From Neorhizobium vignae (GTDB taxonomy: Bacteria; Pseudomonadota; Alphaproteobacteria; Rhizobiales; Rhizobiaceae): a stretch of 64,000 nt of DNA. Below are positions 54,491 through 63,770 of the stretch, in pieces (the first letter of the stretch is position 1; every line of letters starts with the position of its first letter). The translations under genes were made by a program, and so were the position numbers. The stretch is from positions 186,001 through 250,000 of the forward strand of contig NZ_JNNU01000010.1 in NCBI RefSeq assembly GCF_000732195.1, given 5' to 3'. The notes below the pieces were generated by a model, which was not told the DNA's origin, made no database searches, and saw only the letters and a program-made list of their open reading frames with translations.

Positions 54491-56599
54491 ATGCTCGAGG
54501 CGAGACGACAGAACACCGACACCTTGCGGACCCCGGACTGGTTCAGGACGGCGACACGCTGGACACAGCTGACCTTCGTCGAGGATGATCCGGACAAATA
54601 CGATCCGGCCTTCTGGATCGACGTCTTCAAGCGCACGAAATCCAATGCCGTCTGCCTCAGCGCCGGTGGTTACATCGCCTACTATCCAAGCAAGGTTTCC
54701 TATCACTATGTCAGCCAGTATCTGGGCGACAGGGACATTTTCGGCGCGCTCGTCGACGCCGCCCGCAAGCTCGACATGCATGTCATGGCCCGCGTCGATC
54801 CGCATGCCATCCATGACGACGCGGCCAAGGCCCATCCGGAATGGGTGATGATCAATGCCGACGGCACGCCGCGCCGCCATTGGGCCTATCCGGACGTCTG
54901 GGTTGCCAATGCCTATGGCGACTACAATTCGGTATTCATGCCGGAAGTGGTAAAGGAGATCGTCCGCGAATACGATATCGACGCGATCTTCGCCAATCGC
55001 TGGCAGGGCCATGGCGTCGACTACAGCGAGGACAGCGCCCACCGCTTCAAGGACATGTCCGGATACGCCCTGCCGAACAAGGCGGATGCCGAGGACCCGG
55101 CCTGGCAGTCCTGGCTGCAATGGCGCCGCCGCGTGCTGACCGACGTGATCGCCCAGTGGGACGACGCGGTCAAAGCCATCCGGCCGCATGCAAGCTTCAT
55201 CCCCAACATGAGCGGCGCGTCGCTGATGGAGTTCGACCTCTCCGTCATCACCAAACATTGCCCCTTCCTCGTCGTCGACCATCAGGGCCGCAAGGGGCTG
55301 GAGCTCGGCTGGTCGGCCGGCCGCAACGGCAAGCGCATCCGTGCCACCTTCGCCGATCGTCCGGTGGTACTGATCACCTCGATCGGTCCGGAAGAGGAAT
55401 ACCGCTGGAAGGATGCGGTGACCTCCGGCGAGGAGATGCAGCTCTGGATCAACAACGGCACGGCCCACGGGCTTTTCGCCTGGTTCACGAAGTTCAACGG
55501 CGTGGTGCCCGACAAGCGCTGGGTGGAGCCGGTCGCCGAGGCGTTTGTCCTCCAGTCGGCCGTCGAGCCGGTCCTTGAAAGCATGACGCCGACCGCTGAA
55601 ATCGCCGTGATCGACCCGTCGACGACCTTGCGCCACTGGGCGCCGGAGGAACGTCACGCCGCGGAGAAACACGATCTCGGCGTCTACCACGCCCTGGTCG
55701 AGGCGCGCCTGCCTTTCGAGCTTGTGTCGGACCAAGTCCTGACCCAGGACGGTCTCGACCGCTTCAAGGTCATCATCCTTGCCAACGCCTCCTGCCTTTC
55801 GGACGCGCAGAACGAGGCGATCCGCGCCTATGTGGCGCGCGGCGGCAGCGTCGTCGCCTCCTACGAGACCTCGCTTCGCGATGAATTCGGCAAGACGCGC
55901 TCCGAATTCGGCCTCTCGGACGTGCTCGGGGCGAAATTCGTCTCCGGCCCGCGCGGCATCGTCAAGAACACCTATGTGGCGCTCTCCGGCGACCACCCTG
56001 TCAACAAGGGTTTTGACGGTGCCGAGCGGATCATGGGCGGCACAAGGCTGATCCATGTCGAGCCGGCGGCCGGTGCTGACACGCCCTTCCTCTACGTTCC
56101 CGATTTTCCCGATCTTCCCATGGAGGAAGTCTATCCGCGCAAGGCGCCGGAAGGGGCGGCGGTGATCGCCCGCGAAACCGGCAAGGGTGGCCGCACGGTT
56201 TATATTCCATGGAATATCGGCGAAATCTTCTGGGAAGTCTTTGCGGTCGATCACGGCCGCCTGTTGTCCAATTCCGTCCACTGGGCGCTCGGCAAGGCCC
56301 CGCGCGTCACCGTCAAAGGCCCGGGCGTCATTGACCTGGCACTCAGGGAAAACGCCGAGGGTATCGCCCTCAGCCTTTTCAACCTCACCAATCCGATGAT
56401 GATGAAAGGGCCGATCCGCGAAAATTATCCGCTGGCGGCCCAGACCGTTTCGGTGGAAGTTCCAGAGGGCAAGTCCGTTGCGAAAGCCTGGCTGGTGGTT
56501 GCGGACAGGGCGGCAAGCTTCAGCGTGAAGGACGGACGCGCGGAAGTGGAGGTGCCGGCAATAGAGCGGCTGGAAGTGCTGCATCTCACCTGGAAATAG
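54491..56599 (+). CDS. GHL6-like glycoside hydrolase with beta-galactosidase trimerisation domain
   Basis: 702 residues, no signal peptide, so cytoplasmic. Residues about 20-350 look like a (beta/alpha)8 barrel of the hypothetical glycosyl hydrolase 6 type: LSAGGYIAYYPSK, HVMARVDPHAIHDDAA, DAIFANRWQGHGVDYS. Residues about 370-600 resemble the glutamine-amidotransferase-like trimerisation domain of GH42 (LILANASCLSD-type text, YVARGGSVVASYE). A small beta domain closes the chain. Related barrels include GH42 and alpha-fucosidase-like groups. Substrate and catalytic pair cannot be assigned by eye. Confidence 0.75.
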   Translation: MLEARRQNTDTLRTPDWFRTATRWTQLTFVEDDPDKYDPAFWIDVFKRTKSNAVCLSAGGYIAYYPSKVSYHYVSQYLGDRDIFGALVDAARKLDMHVMARVDPHAIHDDAAKAHPEWVMINADGTPRRHWAYPDVWVANAYGDYNSVFMPEVVKEIVREYDIDAIFANRWQGHGVDYSEDSAHRFKDMSGYALPNKADAEDPAWQSWLQWRRRVLTDVIAQWDDAVKAIRPHASFIPNMSGASLMEFDLSVITKHCPFLVVDHQGRKGLELGWSAGRNGKRIRATFADRPVVLITSIGPEEEYRWKDAVTSGEEMQLWINNGTAHGLFAWFTKFNGVVPDKRWVEPVAEAFVLQSAVEPVLESMTPTAEIAVIDPSTTLRHWAPEERHAAEKHDLGVYHALVEARLPFELVSDQVLTQDGLDRFKVIILANASCLSDAQNEAIRAYVARGGSVVASYETSLRDEFGKTRSEFGLSDVLGAKFVSGPRGIVKNTYVALSGDHPVNKGFDGAERIMGGTRLIHVEPAAGADTPFLYVPDFPDLPMEEVYPRKAPEGAAVIARETGKGGRTVYIPWNIGEIFWEVFAVDHGRLLSNSVHWALGKAPRVTVKGPGVIDLALRENAEGIALSLFNLTNPMMMKGPIRENYPLAAQTVSVEVPEGKSVAKAWLVVADRAASFSVKDGRAEVEVPAIERLEVLHLTWK

Positions 56600-56622
56600 G
56601 GTGGGAGACTGAAATGGAGGAG

Positions 56623-56650
56623 CGTTTCCGGCCTGGAGGGGCCGGAAACG
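56623..56650 (+). other. Perfect 11-bp intercistronic hairpin
   Basis: CGTTTCCGGCC (56623-56633) and GGCCGGAAACG (56640-56650) are fully complementary with a six-base loop, in the 109-bp gap before the permease. No T run follows, so it is more likely an mRNA stability or processing element than a terminator. Confidence 0.6.
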
Positions 56651-56708
56651 GATTGAGATCCGAAGGTGACGCCGGAGCGGCGTCTTCAACGGGAGGAGAA
56701 CTATTCCG

Positions 56709-57695
56709 ATGCTGGGCTACATCTTCAAGCGCGTGCTCTACATGATCCCGACCCTGTTCGGCATGTCGCTGATCTCGTTCCTGATCATCCAGCTGCCGCC
56801 GGGTGACTACCTGACGTCGATGATCGCCACGATGAGCGACAGCGGCCAGGCGGTCGATCCGGCCCAGATCGAGCGGCTAAAGGAAATCTACGGCTTCGAC
56901 GATCCCTTCTACATCCAGTATCTCAAATGGATCTGGGGCATCGTCAGCCGCGGCGACTTCGGTCATTCGTTCGAATGGAACCAGCCTGTCTCCGGCCTGA
57001 TCTGGGGCCGGATGGGTTCGACGCTGGTCATTTCGCTCTTAAGCCTGCTGTTCGTCTGGATCGTCGCGCTGCCGATCGGCATCTATTCCGCCGTCCGCCG
57101 CCATTCGATCGGCGACCACGTCTTCACCTTCTTCGGCTTCATCGGGCTTGCGGTGCCGAACTTCATCCTGGCGTTGGTGCTGATGTATTTCGCCTACCGC
57201 TATCTCGGCCAGAGCGTCGGCGGTCTCAACTCTCCCGAATATGCCGAAGCCCCCTGGAGCCTTGCCAAGGTTGGCGATTTCCTCGCCCATCTGTGGATCC
57301 CGATCATCATCATCGGGGCCTCGGGAACGGCGGCTCTGATCCGTGTCCTGCGCGCCAACCTGACCGACGAACTGCACAAGCCCTATGTGATCACCGCCCG
57401 CGCCAAGGGGCTGCCGGAATACAAGGTCATTCTCAAATATCCGGTGCGCATCGCGCTCAATCCATTCGTCTCGGCGATCGGCTGGGTGCTGCCGCATCTG
57501 GTGTCCGGCGTGACGATCACCGCCATCGTACTCAACCTGCCGACCGCCGGCCCGCTTCTGTTTCGGGCGCTGGTGTCGCAGGACATGTATCTCGCCGGCA
57601 GTTTCATCCTGCTTTTGAGTGCCCTCACCCTTGTCGGCATGCTGCTCTCGGATCTGCTGCTCGCGCTGCTCGATCCGCGCATCCGGTTCAATTGA
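56709..57695 (+). CDS. Peptide-family ABC permease, DppB type
   Basis: 328 residues with GGGAGGAG before ATG 56709. Six membrane segments; YIFKRVLYMIPTLFGMSLIS at the N terminus and the coupling loop PYVITARAKGLPEYKVILKY near residue 225. It pairs with the 57706 permease. Family text places it with oligopeptide systems; the surrounding hydrolases suggest carbohydrate use. Confidence 0.93.
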   Translation: MLGYIFKRVLYMIPTLFGMSLISFLIIQLPPGDYLTSMIATMSDSGQAVDPAQIERLKEIYGFDDPFYIQYLKWIWGIVSRGDFGHSFEWNQPVSGLIWGRMGSTLVISLLSLLFVWIVALPIGIYSAVRRHSIGDHVFTFFGFIGLAVPNFILALVLMYFAYRYLGQSVGGLNSPEYAEAPWSLAKVGDFLAHLWIPIIIIGASGTAALIRVLRANLTDELHKPYVITARAKGLPEYKVILKYPVRIALNPFVSAIGWVLPHLVSGVTITAIVLNLPTAGPLLFRALVSQDMYLAGSFILLLSALTLVGMLLSDLLLALLDPRIRFN

Positions 57696-57705
57696 GGGAG
57701 GCCGC

Positions 57706-58896
57706 ATGAGCACGCACGAGACATTCGGAACCTATTCCGGCCCCGTTCACACCGTCGCCGACGGCCCCTCGATCAGTCCGCTCAAAGCCGGCAAGACCGT
57801 TTCGACCGCAACCGTCGGCCCCTGGAGGCTGATCGCCGGCAAGCTGGTCCGCCAGAAGGTGGCGATGTTCGCGGGCGCGGTCATCCTTATCCTCTATCTG
57901 ATCGGCCTGTTTGCCGAATTCCTGGCGCCCAGCCTGCCCTCGACATCGCGGCCGCAATATACCTATGCGCCACCGCAGGGCTTGAGCTTCTTCGTCACCA
58001 AGCCGGACGGCAGTACCGAATTCAATTTCCATGTGAAGGGCTACAAGGTCGAGATCGAAAAGGTGGCGCTGCGGCGCACCTTCGTCGTCGACGAAGCCAA
58101 GGTGGTGCCGGTCGGCCTGTTCGTCAAAGGCGCCCGCTACGAACTCTGGGGCCTGATCCCGATGGACCGCCATCTGATCGGCCCGATCAATCCGAACGAT
58201 CCGATGTATCTGCTCGGCGCCGATCGGCTGGGCCGGGACGTCTTCTCGCGGCTGGTCTACGGCACGCGGATCTCGATGTCGATCGGCCTGGTCGGCGTCG
58301 TCATGTCGCTCGTCCTCGGTGTCGTGCTCGGCTCGATATCGGGTTTTTACGGCGGCTGGGTCGATACCGTGATCCAGCGCATGATCGAGGTGGTCAGCGC
58401 CATGCCGACCATCCCACTCTGGCTCGGTCTTGCGGCGGCGATCCCGCTCACATGGTCGCCCGTCAACGTCTATTTCGTCATCACCATCATCGTGTCGCTG
58501 CTCGGCTGGACCAGTCTTGCGCGCGAGGTGCGCGGCCGTTTCCTGGCGCTGCGAAGCGAGGATTTCGTGACTGCCGCCATGCTTGACGGATCGAGCGAGA
58601 AACGGCTGATCTTCCGCCATATCCTGCCGTCGCTGACGAGCCATATTCTCGCCGTCGTGACGCTTGCCGTGCCGACAATGATCGTTGCCGAAACCTCGCT
58701 GTCCTTCCTCGGCATCGGCTTGAAACCGCCGGTCGTCAGTTGGGGTGTACTGTTGCAGGACGCCCAGAACATCCGCACGGTGGCAACCGCCCCATGGCTG
58801 CTGATCTGGCCTTCGCTTGCGGTGATCGTCGCCGTGCTGTCCTTCAATTTCTTCGGCGACGGCCTTCGCGATGCCGCCGATCCCTATGACAGTTGA
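57706..58896 (+). CDS. Peptide-family ABC permease, DppC type, with large periplasmic insertion
   Basis: 396 residues from ATG 57706 with GAGGGAGG upstream, about 100 longer than usual DppC. Helix 1 is at about 50-70. A hydrophilic block at about 80-165 (TKPDGSTEFNFHVKGYKVE, VGLFVKGARYELWGLIPMD) precedes the standard LLGADRLGRDVFSRL. The coupling loop RSEDFVTAAMLDGSSEKRLI is near 285. The insertion probably contacts the long binding protein. Confidence 0.92.
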   Translation: MSTHETFGTYSGPVHTVADGPSISPLKAGKTVSTATVGPWRLIAGKLVRQKVAMFAGAVILILYLIGLFAEFLAPSLPSTSRPQYTYAPPQGLSFFVTKPDGSTEFNFHVKGYKVEIEKVALRRTFVVDEAKVVPVGLFVKGARYELWGLIPMDRHLIGPINPNDPMYLLGADRLGRDVFSRLVYGTRISMSIGLVGVVMSLVLGVVLGSISGFYGGWVDTVIQRMIEVVSAMPTIPLWLGLAAAIPLTWSPVNVYFVITIIVSLLGWTSLAREVRGRFLALRSEDFVTAAMLDGSSEKRLIFRHILPSLTSHILAVVTLAVPTMIVAETSLSFLGIGLKPPVVSWGVLLQDAQNIRTVATAPWLLIWPSLAVIVAVLSFNFFGDGLRDAADPYDS

Positions 58897-58906
58897 GGAG
58901 GAACCC

Positions 58907-60613
58907 ATGACCGATCCTGCCGAAGATGTCGTCCTCTCCGTCGAAAACCTCTCGATCGATTTCCGGTTGAGAACCCATATCCTGCATGCCGTCGAGAATG
59001 TCAGTTTCGAGTTGAAGCGCGGCCAGACGCTCTGCCTCGTCGGCGAGAGCGGCTCGGGCAAAAGCGTCACCGCCCGCTCACTGCTGCAGATTGTCGACAG
59101 GCCCGGCAGCATCGTCGGCGGGCGCATCCTGTTGCGCACCGGCGGCGAGTTCACCGACATCGCCAGGCTCGATCCGGATGGCCAGGCCATGCGCGCCATC
59201 CGCGGACGCAGGATCGGCCTGATCTTCCAGGAACCGATGAGTTCGCTGTCGCCGGTCCACACGATCGGCTCACAGATCATCGAAGCCGTTCGCCTGCACA
59301 GCGATCTGGACAAGCGCGCCGCGCGGGCGAAAACGGTCGAATTGCTGCGCCAGGTGGAAATCCCCAATCCGGACCAGATGGCCGACCGCTACACGTTCGA
59401 ATTTTCCGGCGGCATGCGGCAGCGGGCGATGATTGCCATGGCACTTGCCGGCAATCCCGACATCCTCATCGCCGACGAACCGACGACGGCGCTTGACGTC
59501 ACCACCCAGGGCGAGATCCTCGACCTGATCAAGCGGCTGCAGGTGGAGCGCGGCATGGCGATGCTGCTGATCACCCATGACATGGGCATCGTCGCCGAGG
59601 TCGCGGACGATGTTGCCGTGATGCGCTTTGGCCGTATCGTCGAGCGTGGCCCCGTCGATGCGATCTACCATGACGCCCAGCATCCCTATACCCGGCAGCT
59701 TCTCGCCTCGACGGTGAAGCTCACCCGCCATGTCGAAGGGAGGGTACCGGCAGTGGCCGCTTCGTCGCAGCCGCTGCAACCGATCCTCTCCGTCCGCAAT
59801 CTCGGCAAGACGTTCGGCTGGCATGGCAAGACCAATTCGCTTCGGGCGGTCGATGACGCCAATTTCGATCTCTATCCCGGTGAAAACCTCGGCATCGTCG
59901 GCGAGAGCGGTTCCGGCAAGACGACGCTCGGACGGCTGATCCTGCGCACCGTCGAGCCGACGACGGGCAGCGTCATCTACCGCGACAAGATTGGCGGCGA
60001 AGTCGAGGTCACCAGCCTGACCAAGAAGGAGCTGCGCGGTTTCCACCGGGAAGTCCGCCTCGTCTTCCAGGATCCGTTCGCCTCGCTCAATCCGCGCATG
60101 ACGGTCAAGGATGTGATCGGCGATCCGCTGATCGTCAACGGCCTCGCCAAGGGCAAGGCGCTCGAGGAACGCGTCGCAGAACTGATGCGCCTCGTCGGGC
60201 TCGATCCGATGGGCATGGAACGTTATCCGCATGCCTTTTCCGGCGGCCAGCGCCAGCGCATCGGTATTGCCCGGGCGCTGGCGCTGGATCCGCGCATCAT
60301 CATCGCCGACGAGGCGACTTCGGCGCTCGACGTGTCGATCCGCAGCCAGATCCTCGACCTGCTGCTCGATATCAAGAAGCGCCTCAACTTGAGCTTCATC
60401 TTCATCTCGCACGACATTTCGGTGGTGCGCTATTTCTGCGACCGCGTCGCCGTCATGCATCGCGGCAAGATCGTCGAGCTTGGCGAGGCCGAGCAGATCT
60501 GCACCGCCCCGCAAGAGGCCTATACCAAAAGCCTGATTTCCGCCGTTCCCAATCCCGACCCCCGCGACAAGCGCATGCTGCACCGGCACCGCTTCGTCGC
60601 ACCCGTTTCCTGA
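58907..60613 (+). CDS. Fused double ATPase of the peptide-family importer
   Basis: 568 residues from ATG 58907, GAGGAGGA upstream. Two nucleotide-binding domains, each complete: Walker [14 protein letters not shown] and [13 protein letters not shown], signatures FSGGMRQRA and FSGGQRQRI, Walker [10 protein letters not shown] and ADEATSALD. This is a second fusion of the DppD-DppF kind in the window, paralogous to the 13206 gene. It follows the permease by ten bases. Confidence 0.94.
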   Translation: MTDPAEDVVLSVENLSIDFRLRTHILHAVENVSFELKRGQTLCLVGESGSGKSVTARSLLQIVDRPGSIVGGRILLRTGGEFTDIARLDPDGQAMRAIRGRRIGLIFQEPMSSLSPVHTIGSQIIEAVRLHSDLDKRAARAKTVELLRQVEIPNPDQMADRYTFEFSGGMRQRAMIAMALAGNPDILIADEPTTALDVTTQGEILDLIKRLQVERGMAMLLITHDMGIVAEVADDVAVMRFGRIVERGPVDAIYHDAQHPYTRQLLASTVKLTRHVEGRVPAVAASSQPLQPILSVRNLGKTFGWHGKTNSLRAVDDANFDLYPGENLGIVGESGSGKTTLGRLILRTVEPTTGSVIYRDKIGGEVEVTSLTKKELRGFHREVRLVFQDPFASLNPRMTVKDVIGDPLIVNGLAKGKALEERVAELMRLVGLDPMGMERYPHAFSGGQRQRIGIARALALDPRIIIADEATSALDVSIRSQILDLLLDIKKRLNLSFIFISHDISVVRYFCDRVAVMHRGKIVELGEAEQICTAPQEAYTKSLISAVPNPDPRDKRMLHRHRFVAPVS

Positions 60614-60624
60614 GGACAGTGCCA

Positions 60625-61416
60625 GTGCCGAAATTCTCCGCCAATCTCTCCTTCCTCTACCAGGACCTGCCCTTTCTCGATCGCTTCGCGGCGGCGGCAA
60701 AAGACGGTTTCGGCGGGCTCGAATATCTCGGCCCCTATGCGGAGCCGAAGGAAAAGGTCGTCGATGCATTGAAGGCGAGCGGCCTCGTCCAGGCCCTCTT
60801 CAACGTTCCCTCGGGCGACTGGGCCGGCGGCGAACGCGGCATTGCCTGCCTGCCGGACCGCATCCAGGAATTCCGCGATGGTGTCGCCCTGGCACTCGAT
60901 TATGCCAAGGCGCTCGGCTGCGCGCAGGTCAACGTCATCTCCGGCCTCGTGGCAGAGGGTGCCGACACCGATGCCCTGGAAAGCGTGCTGGTCGATAACC
61001 TGAAATACGCCGCACCACGCTGCGCCGATGCCGGGGTCAAGCTGCTGATCGAGCCGATCAACCTGCGCGACATTCCCGGATTTTTCCTGTCGACGACCGA
61101 TCATGCCGAACGCATCCTCGACAAGGTCGGCTCCGACAATCTCTACATCCAGTATGATTTCTACCACATGCAGGTCATGCAGGGCGATCTCATCCCCACC
61201 TTCACCCGCCTGAAGGACCGGATCGCCCATGTGCAGATCGCCGACAATCCCGGCCGCAACGAGCCGGGCACCGGCGAGATCAACTACGATTTCATACTCC
61301 GCGAACTCGACCGCCTCGGTTACGACGGCTGGGTCGGCTGCGAATACCGACCGAAGGCCGGCACCAGCGACGGCCTTCAGTGGATGAAGCCCCATCTCGC
61401 CGGAGGGCCTCGCTAA
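60625..61416 (+). CDS. Hydroxypyruvate isomerase-like TIM-barrel protein
   Basis: 263 residues. GTG 60625 is preferred since TGAGGA is eight bases before it; GTG 60619 is too close. It belongs to the xylose-isomerase-like (AP-endonuclease 2) barrel group: PKFSANLSFLYQDLPFLDRF, KLLIEPINLRDIPGFFL with a metal Glu, VGCEYRPKAGT with the second Glu. Hyi proteins interconvert hydroxypyruvate and tartronate semialdehyde, but many members act on sugars. In this operon it may be a sugar epimerase or isomerase. Confidence 0.85.
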   Translation: MPKFSANLSFLYQDLPFLDRFAAAAKDGFGGLEYLGPYAEPKEKVVDALKASGLVQALFNVPSGDWAGGERGIACLPDRIQEFRDGVALALDYAKALGCAQVNVISGLVAEGADTDALESVLVDNLKYAAPRCADAGVKLLIEPINLRDIPGFFLSTTDHAERILDKVGSDNLYIQYDFYHMQVMQGDLIPTFTRLKDRIAHVQIADNPGRNEPGTGEINYDFILRELDRLGYDGWVGCEYRPKAGTSDGLQWMKPHLAGGPR

Positions 61417-61465
61417 GATCAACGCTTTTCCGAACTAACCGGACGCCATCTCCGCCGCTTCCAGA

Positions 61466-61482
61466 CCGGAGCCTTTCTCCGG
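61466..61482 (+). other. Small hairpin before the GH42 gene
   Basis: CCGGAG (61466-61471) pairs with CTCCGG (61477-61482), five-base loop, in the 109-bp gap. Role unknown; perhaps translational or processing. Confidence 0.35.
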
Positions 61483-61525
61483 AGGGCGAAGCCATGTCCG
61501 AATGTCGATGAAGAAGGATAGGACC

Positions 61526-63634
61526 ATGCTTAGAAACGATATCCAATTCCCCTACGGTGCCGTCTATTTCCGCAAGTCCAATCCGCCCCGCGAGGACTGG
61601 GAGCGCGACTATGCGACGGCCGGCGAGGACGGTCTCAACATCTTCCGCCACTGGTTCATGTGGAGCGCGATCGAAACCGCGCCCGGCGTCTATGACTGGG
61701 AGGAATACGACAGGCAGATGGATCTCGCCGCCCAAAACGGCATCAAGACGGTCATCGCCGAGCTCATCCATGCCGTGCCCGACTGGGCGGTGCGCAAATA
61801 TGCCGATGCGCTGCAGGTCAATGCCGACGGCACCAGGCTCGGCTCCTATATGGGTGTTTCCGCCGCAACCGGCGGATTTTCCAACAATGGCGGCGGCGCG
61901 GGCGCGCTGACGCTCAACTGCCCCGAAGTGAAGGAGGCGGCCGGCAGGTTCCTCACCGCGCTCGCCACCCGCTACAAGGACCATCCCGCGATCTACGGCT
62001 ACGACGTCTGGAACGAGTGCAACTATTCCGCCGATGTCGATTACAGCAGCTATGCGAAGTCGGCTTTCCGCACATGGCTTGAGAAGAAATACGGCACGCT
62101 GAAAGTGCTCGCCAAGGCCTGGCATCGCTACAGCTATGCGGATTGGGAGGATGTCGAGCCGCCGGTCCACATGGCGCCCTATCCGGAATGCATCGACTGG
62201 CTCCAGTTCAAGCGCGACAATTTCTACGACCAGATGCAATGGCGCATCGACACGATCCGCGCCGTCGACCCGAAGAACACGATCGCGGCCCACGGCATTT
62301 CCGGCGCGATCCCCAACATGGCCGCGAACGGCTGCGACGACTGGCTGGCGGCCTCCAAGGTCGAGATCTACGGATTCACCTGGATCCAGGCCCGCAAGGG
62401 CACGGAGGCCTGGAAGAACTGGTACGGCGTCGACATCAACCGCGCCGCCGCTCGCGGAAAACCCTTCTGGCATGCCGAGCGCCAGGGCGGGCCGCTGTGG
62501 CTGCAGCCTCAGGTGATCGGTCGCGACAAGGACGACGGCCGCGTTGCAGAGCCCGAGGATATCCGCCTGTGGAGCATGACCTCGTTTGCCGGCGGCGCGC
62601 GCGGTGTCCTGAACCTGCGCTGGCGCCCGCTGCTCGACGGCCCGCTCTTCGGTGCCTTCGGCGCCTACGGCATGGACGGCGCCCGCACGCCGCGCTCGAA
62701 GATGCAGAGCGACATGGCGAAATGGGCAAACGACCCGGCGCAGGCCGCCCTCTGGGAGGCAAAGCCGGTGCGCGGCGAAATCGGCATTCTGGTCGTCCCC
62801 GAGACGCAGGAATGGGATTACCTTTTGAACTACGAGCGCAAGGAAAAGCCCTATCCGGAAGCGATGTGGGGGGCCTATCGCGCCTTCCTCGAAAACGGCG
62901 TCCAGCCGGACTGGGTCCATATCGACGATATCGACACCTATGATCGGCTTTATTTTCCCTATCCGATCATGTTCACCACCGAGCAGGCAGAACGCCTTAC
63001 CGCGTGGGTGGAAAAGGGCGGCACGCTGATCGCCGAGGCCTGCCCCGGTTATTTCGGTGACCGCGGCCGTGTCGGCCAAGTGCAGCCGAATATGGGCCTC
63101 GACAGGGTGTTCGGCGCCCGCGAGGATCAGGTCGAGTTCATGCCCGATATCGGCGACCGCATCCATTTCAAGCTGGATGGAGCGGCGGTCGATGGCGGCG
63201 GTTTTCTGCAGTCCTATGTGCTGGCCGGCGGCAACGCGCGCGGCAATTTCGACGATGGACGGCTTGCCGTGGTCGAGAACGCTTACGGCAAGGGCCGCAC
63301 GCTCCTGATCGGCACCAATCCGTCGGTCGCCTATTACAAATCGCAAGGCACGGCGAACGCGCCCTTCTTCGCCGAGTTGCTGCGCTGGAGCGGCTGCGCG
63401 CCGCATGCGGCCCTGTCGAACAAGGCGCTGTTCGCACGTATCCACAAGAGCGAAAAAGGCAGCTACCTCTGGCTCGTCAATCCGACCCGCGCGGCGCAGC
63501 TGACCGAGGTCGAGCTCGCCGAAGGCCCTGGGCGTCTTGCCCCCGGAAAGGCCGTCTGGCCCGTCGGACACGCCCATGACGGCTGCATGATCGAGGTGCC
63601 GGCCCGCGACGTCCTGATCCTGCCGCTCGAATGA
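61526..63634 (+). CDS. GH42 beta-galactosidase/alpha-L-arabinopyranosidase-like
   Basis: 702 residues from ATG 61526, chosen because AAGGATAGG lies just upstream; earlier ATGs at 61502 and 61508 have no good site. GH42 signs are FPYGAVYFRKSNPPREDWER at the N terminus, acid/base Glu164 (YDVWNECNYS) and nucleophile Glu318 (FWHAERQGG). A trimerisation domain follows (WVEKGGTLIAEACPGYFGD). No signal peptide. It would release galactose or arabinopyranose from imported side-chain oligosaccharides. Confidence 0.92.
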   Translation: MLRNDIQFPYGAVYFRKSNPPREDWERDYATAGEDGLNIFRHWFMWSAIETAPGVYDWEEYDRQMDLAAQNGIKTVIAELIHAVPDWAVRKYADALQVNADGTRLGSYMGVSAATGGFSNNGGGAGALTLNCPEVKEAAGRFLTALATRYKDHPAIYGYDVWNECNYSADVDYSSYAKSAFRTWLEKKYGTLKVLAKAWHRYSYADWEDVEPPVHMAPYPECIDWLQFKRDNFYDQMQWRIDTIRAVDPKNTIAAHGISGAIPNMAANGCDDWLAASKVEIYGFTWIQARKGTEAWKNWYGVDINRAAARGKPFWHAERQGGPLWLQPQVIGRDKDDGRVAEPEDIRLWSMTSFAGGARGVLNLRWRPLLDGPLFGAFGAYGMDGARTPRSKMQSDMAKWANDPAQAALWEAKPVRGEIGILVVPETQEWDYLLNYERKEKPYPEAMWGAYRAFLENGVQPDWVHIDDIDTYDRLYFPYPIMFTTEQAERLTAWVEKGGTLIAEACPGYFGDRGRVGQVQPNMGLDRVFGAREDQVEFMPDIGDRIHFKLDGAAVDGGGFLQSYVLAGGNARGNFDDGRLAVVENAYGKGRTLLIGTNPSVAYYKSQGTANAPFFAELLRWSGCAPHAALSNKALFARIHKSEKGSYLWLVNPTRAAQLTEVELAEGPGRLAPGKAVWPVGHAHDGCMIEVPARDVLILPLE

Positions 63635-63668
63635 GGGCGGTCGGTGCCTCACCTTGCCCAAACCTTAC

Positions 63669-63770
63669 GTTACAGGGAGAACGGCCAGCAAGGGCGGGCA
63701 AGTCCATCTGAGACGACCTTACGGTGATCACGCGGAGCTTCTTTATGACAGGGATGGTCTGCCGAGATGA
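63669..63770 (+). pseudogene. Antitoxin-like C-terminal fragment upstream of VapC
   Basis: A 33-residue frame ends DHAELLYDRDGLPR and its TGA overlaps the VapC ATG by four bases (ATGA), the coupling usual in toxin-antitoxin operons. No start with a ribosome-binding site and no DNA-binding half is visible before the GH42 gene. The identity rests on position and the typical tail, not a recognised domain. Confidence 0.35.

Noticed and set aside
52550..56689. Minus-strand open frame of about 1380 codons across the binding protein and GHL6 genes
   Set aside because: Antisense shadow spanning two well-supported plus-strand genes; no domain, low-complexity charged text and no ribosome-binding site.
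61292..63661. Minus-strand open frame of 789 codons opposite the GH42 gene
   Set aside because: Antisense of a gene with intact catalytic residues; no family match.
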